DNA of 37,075 nucleotides from Burkholderiales bacterium RIFCSPLOWO2_12_FULL_61_40. GTDB taxonomy: Bacteria; Pseudomonadota; Gammaproteobacteria; Burkholderiales; Burkholderiaceae_C. The position numbers and the translations under genes are program-made. This document shows, piece after piece, positions 1 to 8,531 of this stretch (positions are counted from its first letter, which is position 1; every line of letters begins with the position of its first letter). Where the stretch lies: contig MESI01000102.1 of assembly GCA_001770935.1 (NCBI GenBank), positions 179,510 through 216,584 of the forward strand, read 5' to 3'. The notes under the pieces were generated by a model. The model had not been told where the DNA came from and did not search any database. It saw only the letters and a list, made by a program, of their open reading frames with translations.

Positions 1-3000
1 TGAAACGTCATGCAATCCACGCGCAAGATTGTCTGGGAAGGATTCGCCCGCCAGCAATGGCGGGCGTGGATTGAAACAACGTCAGCCGTGCGCCGCTGCT
101 TGGCATCTTCCGATTCGCCCGCCAGCAATGGCGGGCGTGGATTGAAACCTGCTTGTACTCACAAGTCCGTCAACTCCCGCAAGGATTCGCCCGCCAGCAA
201 TGGCGGGCGTGGATTGAAACAATGAAGGTGTTGCCAGAGCGCTGGAATGGCATAGATTCGCCCGCCAGCAATGGCGGGCGTGGATTGAAACCATGGCGCG
301 GTAGTTTCGATACGCCTGCCATGCCCGATTCGCCCGCCAGCAATGGCGGGCGTGGATTGAAACGGTCTGCAATCCATCGAGAGGCCACGCCGTCGGGGAT
401 TCGCCCGCCAGCAATGGCGGGCGTGGATTGAAACTGGTATCTCCACATTGGTGCGCCGGATCACACGCGATTCGCCCGCCAGCAATGGCGGGCGTGGATT
501 GAAACGCCGGAGTACCCTAAGCACCAGATTAGCGGCGCATGATTCGCCCGCCAGCAATGGCGGGCGTGTATTGAAACGCTGGCGGTGAGCTTGAGCAACA
601 CCGATCGGCAGATTCGCCCGCCAGCAATGGCGGGCGTGGATTGAAACCCATCTCTCATGGCACATACATCAAACGGAGCGCCGATTCGCCCGCCAGCAAT
701 GGCGGGCGTGGATTGAAACAGCACGCGCCAGCATCATTTGCTCAGTGCGGCAATGATTCGCCCGCCAGCAATGGCGGGCGTGGATTGAAACGTCGTGCCG
801 AGGCTTTGCATGTTGGCGCAAACGGCGATTCGCCCGCCAGCAATGGCGGGCGTGGATTGAAACTGTTGTGGTGTTGGTGGTGCTTGTCGATGGCGCGGAT
901 TCGCCCGCCAGCAATGGCGGGCGTGGATTGAAACATACGCCTACCCCGCTACATTGGCGCAGCCTGGCCGATTCGCCCGCCAGCAATGGCGGGCGTGGAT
1001 TGAAACAGCATCAGATAGACCTGCAACACATGCCGTATGGGGATTCGCCCGCCAGCAATGGCGGGCGTGGATTGAAACCGCAAACGCGCCCAGCATGTGC
1101 ATCATCATTCGACCGATTCGCCCGCCAGCAATGGCGGGCGTGGATTGAAACCGCAAACGCGCCCAGCATGTGCATCATCATTCGACCGATTCGCCCGCCA
1201 GCAATGGCGGGCGTGGATTGAAACAGCCGGGATTACACAAACGCTGACATGGGGCGAGGATTCGCCCGCCAGCAATGGCGGGCGTGGATTGAAACCGCAG
1301 GGTCCAAGGAAGAGGCCTCGGCCTTCATGATTCGCCCGCCAGCAATGGCGGGCGTGGATTGAAACCGACTCAATCGGCGCACCTGGTCGAGCTTGTACGA
1401 TTCGCCCGCCAGCAATGGCGGGCGTGGATTGAAACGACGCCACACAATCCGCCGTCAAGGACGAGCGCCTGATTCGCCCGCCAGCAATGGCGGGCGTGGA
1501 TTGAAACCGCAAACGCGCCCAGCATGTGCATCATCATTCGACCGATTCGCCCGCCAGCAATGGCGGGCGTGGATTGAAACCGGCCGTGACGTGCATATCA
1601 ATCCCTGGCGGCATTGATTCGCCCGCCAGCAATGGCGGGCGTGGATTGAAACATGTCCCAACGGCGGCGCATTGAGCGGTCAGGTCTGATTCGCCCGCCA
1701 GCAATGGCGGGCGTGGATTGAAACGACGCTACGCGTCTCACTCGCGGCGGCGCAAGCTGATTCGCCCGCCAGCAATGGCGGGCGTGGATTGAAACCAGAC
1801 CACAAGAACGTCACCAGTGCCAAGCGCAGGATTCGCCCGCCAGCAATGGCGGGCGTGGATTGAAACCGCCAGAGTACATGCCGACGACCTAGCCCACTAC
1901 GGATTCGCCCGCCAGCAATGGCGGGCGTGGATTGAAACCCTGCGCTGCGGCCTGGAATGGCGTCTGCACATCTGATTCGCCCGCCAGCAATGGCGGGCGT
2001 GGATTGAAACCAACGGCGCGAAGATGGAAGGTCAAATGGACCAATGATTCGCCCGCCAGCAATGGCGGGCGTGGATTGAAACCCAATGCACATGCGCGCC
2101 GTAATGCGTGGCAACTGGATTCGCCCGCCAGCAATGGCGGGCGTGGATTGAAACTAGATCAAGCCAGTTTCCGCCATGGACAGGGTTTCGCCGATTCGCC
2201 CGCCAGCAATGGCGGGCGTGGGTTGAAACATGATGATCATGTCAAAGGCGTCATCGGCGGCAGATTCGCCCGCCAGCAATGGCGGGCGTGGATTGAAACC
2301 ACCACGTCACACAAACGCGGGTGCACCCCCTGGATTCGCCCGCCAGCAATGGCGGGCGTGGATTGAAACCAGCATGCCCGTGCCGATGTCATTCGCCCCC
2401 GAGATTCGCCCGCCAGCAATGGCGGGCGTGGATTGAAACATTTGATTTTGCAGACGTTCAGCTCCTTGCAGCTCGGATTCGCCCGCCAGCAATGGCGGGC
2501 GTGGATTGAAACGCTGCGGCAGCCATGACCGCTACATTGACGTCAGATTCGCCCGCCAGCAATGGCGGGCGTGGATTGAAACTGGGAAAACACGCTTTAC
2601 TTCGGCCAGGAACCCGTGATTCGCCCGCCAGCAATGGCGGGCGTGGATTGAAACTCGATCCACACCTCGGGGCCGGTTTGCCCGCGCCGATTCGCCCGCC
2701 AGCAATGGCGGGCGTGGATTGAAACAAATCCCAGTGCTCGCCCTTGATGAGTTGCGGGAAAGATTCGCCCGCCAGCAATGGCGGGCGTGGATTGAAACTT
2801 CAAGTTGCGCAAATATGCCGACATGGCGCACCTTGATTCGCCCGCCAGCAATGGCGGGCGTGGATTGAAACAGCCACGATCAGTGACTTCCAACGCCGCG
2901 CATGCGATTCGCCCGCCAGCAATGGCGGGCGTGGATTGAAACGGCGCCAGCACGGTGTGCTGGGGGTCCGCCAGCAGATTCGCCCGCCAGCAATGGCGGG

Positions 3001-3941
3001 CGTGGATTGAAACCAAGGTGCTCTTGCCCACTCCGTTTTTACCGATCGATTCGCCCGCCAGCAATGGCGGGCGTGGATTGAAACTATCAGAAATGAAAAC
3101 CGGCGACATCCTGGTCGTGATTCGCCCGCCAGCAATGGCGGGCGTGGATTGAAACTGGTGGATGGCCCTTGCGACTCCCCGCCCGCTGACGATTCGCCCG
3201 CCAGCAATGGCGGGCGTGGATTGAAACTATCGAAGCCGTGGTAATAGACCGTGCGACCTTGATTCGCCCGCCAGCAATGGCGGGCGTGGATTGAAACATC
3301 AATGATGATGATGGCGCCGTTGGGGACTTCCGATTCGCCCGCCAGCAATGGCGGGCGTGGATTGAAACGCGCCGGGGGAGTTGCTTCGCGCCAGGGAGTT
3401 GCTGATTCGCCCGCCAGCAATGGCGGGCGTGGATTGAAACTCCCTGAAATTGCCTCAGGGGCCTGGGCCACCGCGCGATTCGCCCGCCAGCAATGGCGGG
3501 CGTGGATTGAAACAGGTGTTGCCATATGTGACACCCTCCCCAGACTCACGATTCGCCCGCCAGCAATGGCGGGCGTGGATTGAAACCCCGTTTTGATAGA
3601 GCTTCCAGGCTTCTTTGGCCTGATTCGCCCGCCAGCAATGGCGGGCGTGGATTGAAACACCATGCCGCCGATGTTGTCCGACACGAATGGGGATTCGCCC
3701 GCCAGCAATGGCGGGCGTGGATTGAAACATAGCCCCCCATGCGAATATGAACTCTATCAGCTCGATTCGCCCGCCAGCAATGGCGGGCGTGGATTGAAAC
3801 GGCGGCGTCCTGTTCCCGGTGATGCAGAGTTGGTGATTCGCCCGCCAGCAATGGCGGGCGTGGATTGAAACATCGCCAACCAGACCGACATCGCAGCCGC
3901 AGGGGATTCGCCCGCCAGCAATGGCGGGCGTGGATTGAAAC
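1..3941 (+). CRISPR. Large CRISPR array, 55 complete repeats plus one partial; left end outside window
   Basis: A 37-bp repeat starting GATTCGCCCGCC and ending GTGGATTGAAAC recurs every 70-75 bp from 41 to 3941. Bases 1-6 are the tail of a further repeat. The repeat holds an 8-bp stem, CGCCCGCC/GGCGGGCG, with a 6-base loop. Spacers are 33-38 bp. Repeats are almost invariant: the copy at 541 has G to T at repeat position 29 and the copy at 2193 has A to G at position 30. Repeats ending in ATTGAAAC are normally transcribed in this orientation with the leader at the 5' side, so the leader and newest spacers should lie left of the window; this is inference. The last repeat (3905-3941) is intact. 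The subtype cannot be assigned: the 3' end resembles I-C and some type III repeats, but 37 bp is longer than usual I-C. No cas gene is present. Confidence 0.99.
1079..1543 (+). repeat. Same CRISPR spacer present three times
   Basis: The 36-bp spacer at 1079-1114 (starting CGCAAACGCGCCCAGC, ending CATTCGACC) is identical to those at 1152-1187 and 1508-1543. The first two are neighbours; four different spacers separate the second and third. This is best explained by recombination between repeats or by duplication of array segments, not by independent acquisition, because length and sequence are identical. Confidence 0.97.
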
Positions 3942-4058
3942 AAACGGTTTCACGCCATTACCCTCAGTGGCGCAGGCTTGCCCGCCTGATCCACCAAGGG
4001 CGTCGGCGCGCCTTCCGTTTTAAGGGGGGGGGAGCTTTCCCCAGTCGAACTATCAAGC

Positions 4059-4146
4059 AAAAGGCCTGGGGTGAGCGCCAAAGCGAAGTAAAGGAGGAGG
4101 CCGAAGGCCGGAGGACATGAGCGGCGGCGCTCGCCCCAGGCCTTTT
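4059..4146. repeat. 21-bp inverted repeat downstream of azoR and the CRISPR array
   Basis: AAAAGGCCTGGGGTGAGCGC begins at 4059 and its near-perfect reverse complement ends at 4146 (21-bp arms, one mismatch, 46-bp loop). The loop holds a smaller GGCC-GAA-GGCC hairpin. Read on the minus strand the structure follows azoR and ends in TTTTG, so it could end azoR transcription. Read on the plus strand it ends in CCTTTTGC and could end the CRISPR transcript. It could also be a small mobile palindrome. The rest of 3942-4202 shows no credible gene. Confidence 0.7.
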
Positions 4147-4202
4147 GCGGGCGCCGGAAAAATCGCTCCGCCCTATCTCCGCATTGGGTGAAAGCCCCTT
4201 GC

Positions 4203-4853
4203 TTAAGCCGCCACCGCAGCCTGCGCCTGGTTCGCCGCGACCTGGGTAGCCGCCAGGGTCGCCTCTGCCGCGCCCGCCAATGCGCTTGCCTTGGGTGCGT
4301 CTCCCATGGCCAGGCCTTCGGCGCGCACAAAGCGCACATCGGTGATGCCCAGGAAGCCGAACACGGTTTGCAGGTAGCTTTCCTGGTGCTCCATGGCGCG
4401 GCCACCTTCACTGGTGGAGTACATGCCGCCACGGGTGGAAGCCACGATCACGGTTTTGCCGCCAGCCAGGCCTTTGGGTCCGGTGGCGGTGTAGGTGAAG
4501 GTGCGGCCGGCCTGGGCAACGCGGTCGATCCAGGACTTGAGCTGGCTGGGGATGCTGAAGTTGTACAGCGGCGCGCCCACCACAATCACATCGGCCGCCA
4601 GAAACTGGCTGACGAGCGCCTCGGAGATAGCGTTTTCGCGGCGCTGGCCTTCGGTCAGAGTCTCCGTGGTGGCGGGCATGCGAAAGCCCAGGGATTCCGC
4701 CGACAAATGGCTGGGGGTGTCTGTGGCCAGGTCCAGGTAGTCCACCACGGTGGCGTCGTGGGTGGCGGTCCACTGGTCCACGATGTTGCGGGTGAGCTGG
4801 CGGGAAACCGAGTTGCTGCCCAGGATGCTGGAGTCGATGTGCAAGAGTTTCAT
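4203..4853 (-). CDS. azoR: FMN-dependent NADH-azoreductase
   Basis: The 216-residue product matches the AzoR branch of the flavodoxin-like NAD(P)H oxidoreductases, which use FMN and NAD(P)H to reduce quinones and azo compounds by two-electron transfer in the cytosol. It opens with [17 protein letters not shown], the phosphate-binding loop typical of AzoR. A central [19 protein letters not shown] segment corresponds to the conserved FMN-contacting region, and TRGGMYS follows. Length is slightly above the usual 200 because of an Ala-rich tail. AAGGAAG lies just upstream of the ATG. It is divergent from a LysR gene, the usual arrangement for a regulator and its target. Physiological substrates cannot be read from sequence; quinone detoxification is a common proposal for the family. 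Confidence 0.93.
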   Translation of the reverse strand: MKLLHIDSSILGSNSVSRQLTRNIVDQWTATHDATVVDYLDLATDTPSHLSAESLGFRMPATTETLTEGQRRENAISEALVSQFLAADVIVVGAPLYNFSIPSQLKSWIDRVAQAGRTFTYTATGPKGLAGGKTVIVASTRGGMYSTSEGGRAMEHQESYLQTVFGFLGITDVRFVRAEGLAMGDAPKASALAGAAEATLAATQVAANQAQAAVAA

Positions 4854-4920
4854 GGTGCTTCCTTCAAAGGGGTTGGTCGATGAAAGAATTGTGGGGATGA
4901 AGCGAATGTTTGATAAGTGG

Positions 4921-4957
4921 GCAAATTTGCGCTAGATTGTTCTATCAATAGGACAAT
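4921..4957. promoter_or_regulatory. Divergent azoR/lysR control region with two dyads
   Basis: Two palindromes lie between the divergent genes. GCAAATTTGC (4921-4930) is perfect. ATTGTTCTAT (4936-4945) pairs with ATAGGACAAT (4948-4957) with one mismatch and a 2-base centre. Such dyads in a LysR/target intergenic region are typical regulator sites. That this LysR protein binds here is inference. The second dyad covers a possible upstream TTG start of the LysR gene, which favours the downstream ATG as its true start. Confidence 0.6.
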
Positions 4958-4968
4958 TGGGGCTGACC

Positions 4969-5883
4969 ATGCACGATATGAACGACATGCTGTACTTTGC
5001 CGAGGTGGTGGAGCGGGGCGGTTTTGCGGCCGCCGGGCGCCATCTGGGCATTCCCAAATCCAAGCTGTCGCGCCGGGTGGCCGAGCTGGAAACGCGCCTG
5101 GGCGTGCGCCTGCTGCAGCGCACCACACGCAAGCTCTCGCTGACCGATGTGGGTGCCGTGTACCTGCGCCATTGCAGCGCGGTGCGTGACGAGGCCCAGG
5201 CGGCGCAAGAGGCCATCGAGCATGTGCACACCGAGCCGCGCGGCACGCTGCGCGTGGCCTGCCCCGTAACCTTGGCGCTGACCACCATCGGGCCGCTGGT
5301 GCCGGTGTTTTTGGCCCGCCACCCCCAGGTGCGCATGGACATGCGGGTGAGCAACCGGGTGGTGGACCTGATTGAAGACGGTGTGGACATCGCGCTGCGG
5401 GTGCGCCCCACGCTGGAAGACAGCGCCAGCCTGGTGGTCAAGAACTTTGGCGTGAGCCGCACCTTGCTGCTGGCAAGCCCGCAGCAGTTGCACCGCCAAT
5501 GGCAGCCCGCCGGCCCCGCCGAGCTGGTGGGGTTGGACACGGTGAGCATGTCGGCGGTGGACGGCAAATCCAGCTGGGGCCTGCAGGGCCCGGCGGGCGC
5601 CGAGTACACCCTGGAGCACCAGCCGCGCTACTGGGCCGACGACCTGGCGACCCTGCGCTTTGCGGTGCTGGGCGGCATTGGTATGGGTTTCATGCCCGAG
5701 TACATGTGTGAAGACGAACTGCGCTCCGGCCAGCTGGTGGAGGTCTTGCCCGGCTGGAGCCCCCGGCCGGGGATTTTTCATGCGGTCTACCCGTCACGCC
5801 GGGGCATGGTGCCCGCCGTGCGTGCCTTTCTGGACTTTCTGGGGGAGTCCATCCACGCCGAGGGGGTGCCACGGGTGATGTGA
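4969..5883 (+). CDS. LysR-family transcriptional regulator
   Basis: The 304-residue product has the LysR plan: an N-terminal winged helix-turn-helix (about residues 5-65, with FAEVVERGGFAAAGRHLG and LSRRVAELETRLGVRLLQR) and a LysR substrate-binding domain (about 90-295). It belongs to the large CrgA/AaeR-like subgroup common in Burkholderiales. It is divergent from azoR with paired dyads between them, so it probably regulates azoR in response to a quinone-like or electrophilic inducer; the inducer is unknown. I chose the ATG at 4969, which has GGGG six bases upstream. An in-frame TTG at 4957 would add four residues but lies in the dyad. Confidence 0.9.
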   Translation: MHDMNDMLYFAEVVERGGFAAAGRHLGIPKSKLSRRVAELETRLGVRLLQRTTRKLSLTDVGAVYLRHCSAVRDEAQAAQEAIEHVHTEPRGTLRVACPVTLALTTIGPLVPVFLARHPQVRMDMRVSNRVVDLIEDGVDIALRVRPTLEDSASLVVKNFGVSRTLLLASPQQLHRQWQPAGPAELVGLDTVSMSAVDGKSSWGLQGPAGAEYTLEHQPRYWADDLATLRFAVLGGIGMGFMPEYMCEDELRSGQLVEVLPGWSPRPGIFHAVYPSRRGMVPAVRAFLDFLGESIHAEGVPRVM

Positions 5884-5911
5884 TGGCCGCAAACGGCAGT
5901 TATTAGGGGTG

Positions 5912-5959
5912 AAAAATGGCTGTGGCCCGCGTGGAATAAGCGGTAGCAGCTATCAAAAT
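5912..5959 (+). repeat. Dispersed palindromic repeat, family A, copy 1
   Basis: AAAATGGC, a GTGGCCCGCGTGGAATAAGCG core and AGCAGCTATCAAAA form a partly palindromic element that recurs, with variation, at 9080, 15298, 23676 and 36960. I recall such elements as common between genes in Comamonadaceae. Here it sits between the convergent ends of the LysR and phospholipase genes. Confidence 0.7.
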
Positions 5960-5967
5960 GTAGTGTC

Positions 5968-7251
5968 TCAGCGCAAGCGCAGCGGGTCCACGCGCCGGTC
6001 GATGGAGGGTTTGGTAGGGGCAGCGGCCACTTGTTCGTGCGCCTTGGGGTCGGTCCAGCCAAAAAAAGCACACACCTCGGCGCGCTGGGTTTGGGCGTCG
6101 GCGTAGCCCAGGGCCATGAGTTCGCTGGTGTAGCCCGATTCAAACAGCAGGTAGCTGGCCAGTGCGGCGCCTTTCATGTCGGCACGGGCCGTGGAGACGC
6201 CCACACCGCCCAGCATCACACGCACCGCATGGGGCAGGTCGCCGATGTGGCGCGAGGCCACGGTGTCCAGCCGCTGGCTGGGCGCAATCACCAGCAGGTC
6301 GATGGGGCGCAGGGCGCTGGCTTTGCGCAATTCCGGCGGCACCAGTTTGATGGTCTGGTTGATGCGGCGCACCCGCTCCACGTCCACCGCCAGGGCGTCC
6401 AGAAAGATGTTGGACAGCGCGTGGCCCGCGATCTGGGCGATGGACGGGTAGGTGTTGGTGGTGTGCAGGTGGGCTTCGTCCTTGGGTTCGTGCATGCGAC
6501 CGGCCCCTACCACCATGATCCGCTCGGCCCCCAGGTGGATGGCGGGCGACACCGGGGCGCTTTGGCGCATGGAGCCGTCGCCGAAATACTCGTTGTGGCC
6601 GTCGATATGCAGCTCGGTGGCCGGAAACACAAAGGGGATCGCACTGGACGCCAGCAGGTGGGCGTGGGTGATTTTGGCGCGCACCGACAGGCGCTGTGAG
6701 CGCACCCAGGGCATCAGGCGCTTGTCACCCTCGAAAAACGTGATGTGGTCGCCCGAGCTGTAGCTCGACGCCGTGACGGCCAGCGCCTGCATGTGGCCCT
6801 TGCGGATGAGGTAGGGCAGGCGCTCCAGCGGCACCAGCCTGGCGATTAACTCGCCCAGCGGGGTGTTGTCCAGCAAGGAGCGGGGTTTGATACGCCGCCA
6901 CTTGGCCAGCATCCAGCCGATGGACAACAGCGTCATCCAGCTGGCACCGGATCGCAGCATGCTCAGGTGGTCGGCCCGGTACACCTCATGGGCATGGAAG
7001 TTTTTCCAGGTGCTGGCAATCATCCGCACGGTGGCGTCGAAATTGTCACAGCCGCAGGCCAGTGCCGATGCGTTGATGGCCCCCGCCGAGGTGCCGGTGA
7101 TAACGGCAAAGGGGTTGCGCTGGTTTTCCGCACCGCAATCCAGCCGGATGTCGGCAATGGCCTCCAGCACCCCCACCTGGTAGGCGGCGCGTGCGCCGCC
7201 TCCGGTCAACAACAAGCCGGTGGTCTGGGGAATGGGTGTTGCGCCGTGCAT
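5968..7251 (-). CDS. Patatin-like phospholipase family protein
   Basis: The 427-residue product is a serine hydrolase of the patatin/RssA/NTE type, expected to cleave acyl esters of phospholipids or related lipids. All core motifs are visible: the oxyanion glycine loop GGGARAAYQVG (about 17-27), the nucleophile elbow GTSAG with Ser55, and the DGS motif carrying the catalytic Asp near residue 224. No signal peptide is obvious. Reading could start upstream at 7365, but that would overlap the start of mrp, and the motif spacing fits the ATG at 7251. It is divergent from mrp. The last 100 residues (after the LxxSGYTSELMALG segment) are polar and without a recognised domain. The exact substrate is unknown. 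Confidence 0.88.
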   Translation of the reverse strand: MHGATPIPQTTGLLLTGGGARAAYQVGVLEAIADIRLDCGAENQRNPFAVITGTSAGAINASALACGCDNFDATVRMIASTWKNFHAHEVYRADHLSMLRSGASWMTLLSIGWMLAKWRRIKPRSLLDNTPLGELIARLVPLERLPYLIRKGHMQALAVTASSYSSGDHITFFEGDKRLMPWVRSQRLSVRAKITHAHLLASSAIPFVFPATELHIDGHNEYFGDGSMRQSAPVSPAIHLGAERIMVVGAGRMHEPKDEAHLHTTNTYPSIAQIAGHALSNIFLDALAVDVERVRRINQTIKLVPPELRKASALRPIDLLVIAPSQRLDTVASRHIGDLPHAVRVMLGGVGVSTARADMKGAALASYLLFESGYTSELMALGYADAQTQRAEVCAFFGWTDPKAHEQVAAAPTKPSIDRRVDPLRLR

Positions 7252-7364
7252 GGGGAATATTATGGGTCGCTTGCAGCGCCGGTTGAACCCAAAATAAACG
7301 GGGTAAACCCGTAGTGGGGCCGGGGTTAATGGGTTCGCTAGACTCCGGGGTAAAGGAGTATTCA

Positions 7365-8456
7365 ATGGCCATCACCGAACCAAGCATCATGGGCGCCCTG
7401 GCAGGCGTCGTCGACCCCAATACGGGCAAAGATTTCGTCAGCAGCAAGTGCATCAAGAACCTGTCGGTCACCGGCAGCGACGTGGCTTTTGACGTGGAGC
7501 TGGGCTACCCCGCGAAAAGCCAGACAGCCGAGTTCCGCCAGGCCCTGATCGCCGCCGCCAAGGGCGTTTCCGGGGTGGGCAACGTCAGCGTCAATGTGCA
7601 GATGAAAATCGTGCCGCATGCGGTGCAGCGTGGCGTGCAACTGCTGCCCGGTGTCAAGAACATCATCGCCGTGGCCTCCGGCAAGGGCGGCGTGGGAAAA
7701 AGCACCACCGCCGCCAATCTGGCGCTGGCGCTGGCCGCCGAAGGCGCGCGCGTGGGCCTGCTGGACGCCGACATCTACGGCCCCAGCCAGCCCATGATGA
7801 TGGGCATCGAGGGCCGACCCGAGTCCGAAGACGGCAAGACCATGGAGCCCCTGGAAAACTACGGCGTGCAGGTCATGTCGATTGGTTTTCTGGTGGCGCA
7901 GGACGAAGCCATGATCTGGCGCGGCCCCATGGCCACCCAGGCGCTGGAGCAGCTGCTGCGCCAGACCAACTGGAAAGACCTGGACTACCTGGTGGTGGAC
8001 ATGCCCCCCGGCACCGGCGATATCCAGCTCACCCTGAGCCAGCGCGTGCCCATGACCGGTGCGGTCATCGTCACCACGCCACAGGACATTGCCTTGCTGG
8101 ACGCCCGCAAAGGCATCAAGATGTTCGAGAAGGTGGGTGTGCCCATTTTGGGCGTTGTGGAAAACATGGCGGTGCATGTGTGCAGCAACTGCGGCCATGT
8201 GGAGCACATCTTTGGCGCCGATGGCGGCAAGAAAATGGCGGCGGATTACAACATGGACTACCTGGGCGCCTTGCCGCTGGCCATGCAGATCCGGGTGCAG
8301 GCCGACGGCGGCCGCCCCACCGTGGTGGCCGACCCCGAGGGCGAGGTGGCCGGCATCTACAAGGCCGTGGCCCGGCGCGTGGCCCTGGCGGTGGCGGCCA
8401 AAAACAAGGATTTTTCCAGCAAGTTCCCCACCATCAACATCAGCAAGAACACCTGA
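7365..8456 (+). CDS. apbC: Iron-sulfur cluster carrier ATPase, Mrp/ApbC family
   Basis: The 363-residue product has an N-terminal MIP18/DUF59 domain (about 5-85) followed by a ParA/MinD-type P-loop ATPase domain. It carries the deviant Walker A GKGGVGKST (106-114), LLDADIYGPSQP and the bridging CSNC cysteines (C273, C276) that hold a transferable 4Fe-4S cluster in this family. It acts in the cytosol, delivering Fe-S clusters to apoproteins. AAAGGAG lies 6 bases before the ATG. It sits 75 bp upstream of the formate dehydrogenase genes, whose products need many Fe-S clusters, so a shared transcript would make sense, but mrp is a housekeeping gene and may only be a neighbour. Confidence 0.95.
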   Translation: MAITEPSIMGALAGVVDPNTGKDFVSSKCIKNLSVTGSDVAFDVELGYPAKSQTAEFRQALIAAAKGVSGVGNVSVNVQMKIVPHAVQRGVQLLPGVKNIIAVASGKGGVGKSTTAANLALALAAEGARVGLLDADIYGPSQPMMMGIEGRPESEDGKTMEPLENYGVQVMSIGFLVAQDEAMIWRGPMATQALEQLLRQTNWKDLDYLVVDMPPGTGDIQLTLSQRVPMTGAVIVTTPQDIALLDARKGIKMFEKVGVPILGVVENMAVHVCSNCGHVEHIFGADGGKKMAADYNMDYLGALPLAMQIRVQADGGRPTVVADPEGEVAGIYKAVARRVALAVAAKNKDFSSKFPTINISKNT

Positions 8457-8531
8457 CCTTGTCGGGTCTTGGGTGAAAACAACACGGCACCGGGGGCGCG
8501 AGGGCCTGGTGTCCAGCAGCAGGGAGTCACC

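Noticed and set aside
10..3953. Many open reading frames across the array, with repeated SPASNGGRGLK, RPPLLAGES and SIHARHCWRAN segments
   Set aside because: They are translations of the CRISPR repeats, open only because the repeat lacks stop codons in those frames.
3942..4058. Possible CRISPR leader to the right of the array
   Set aside because: Not AT-rich, has poly-G instead, and the repeat polarity puts the leader on the left.
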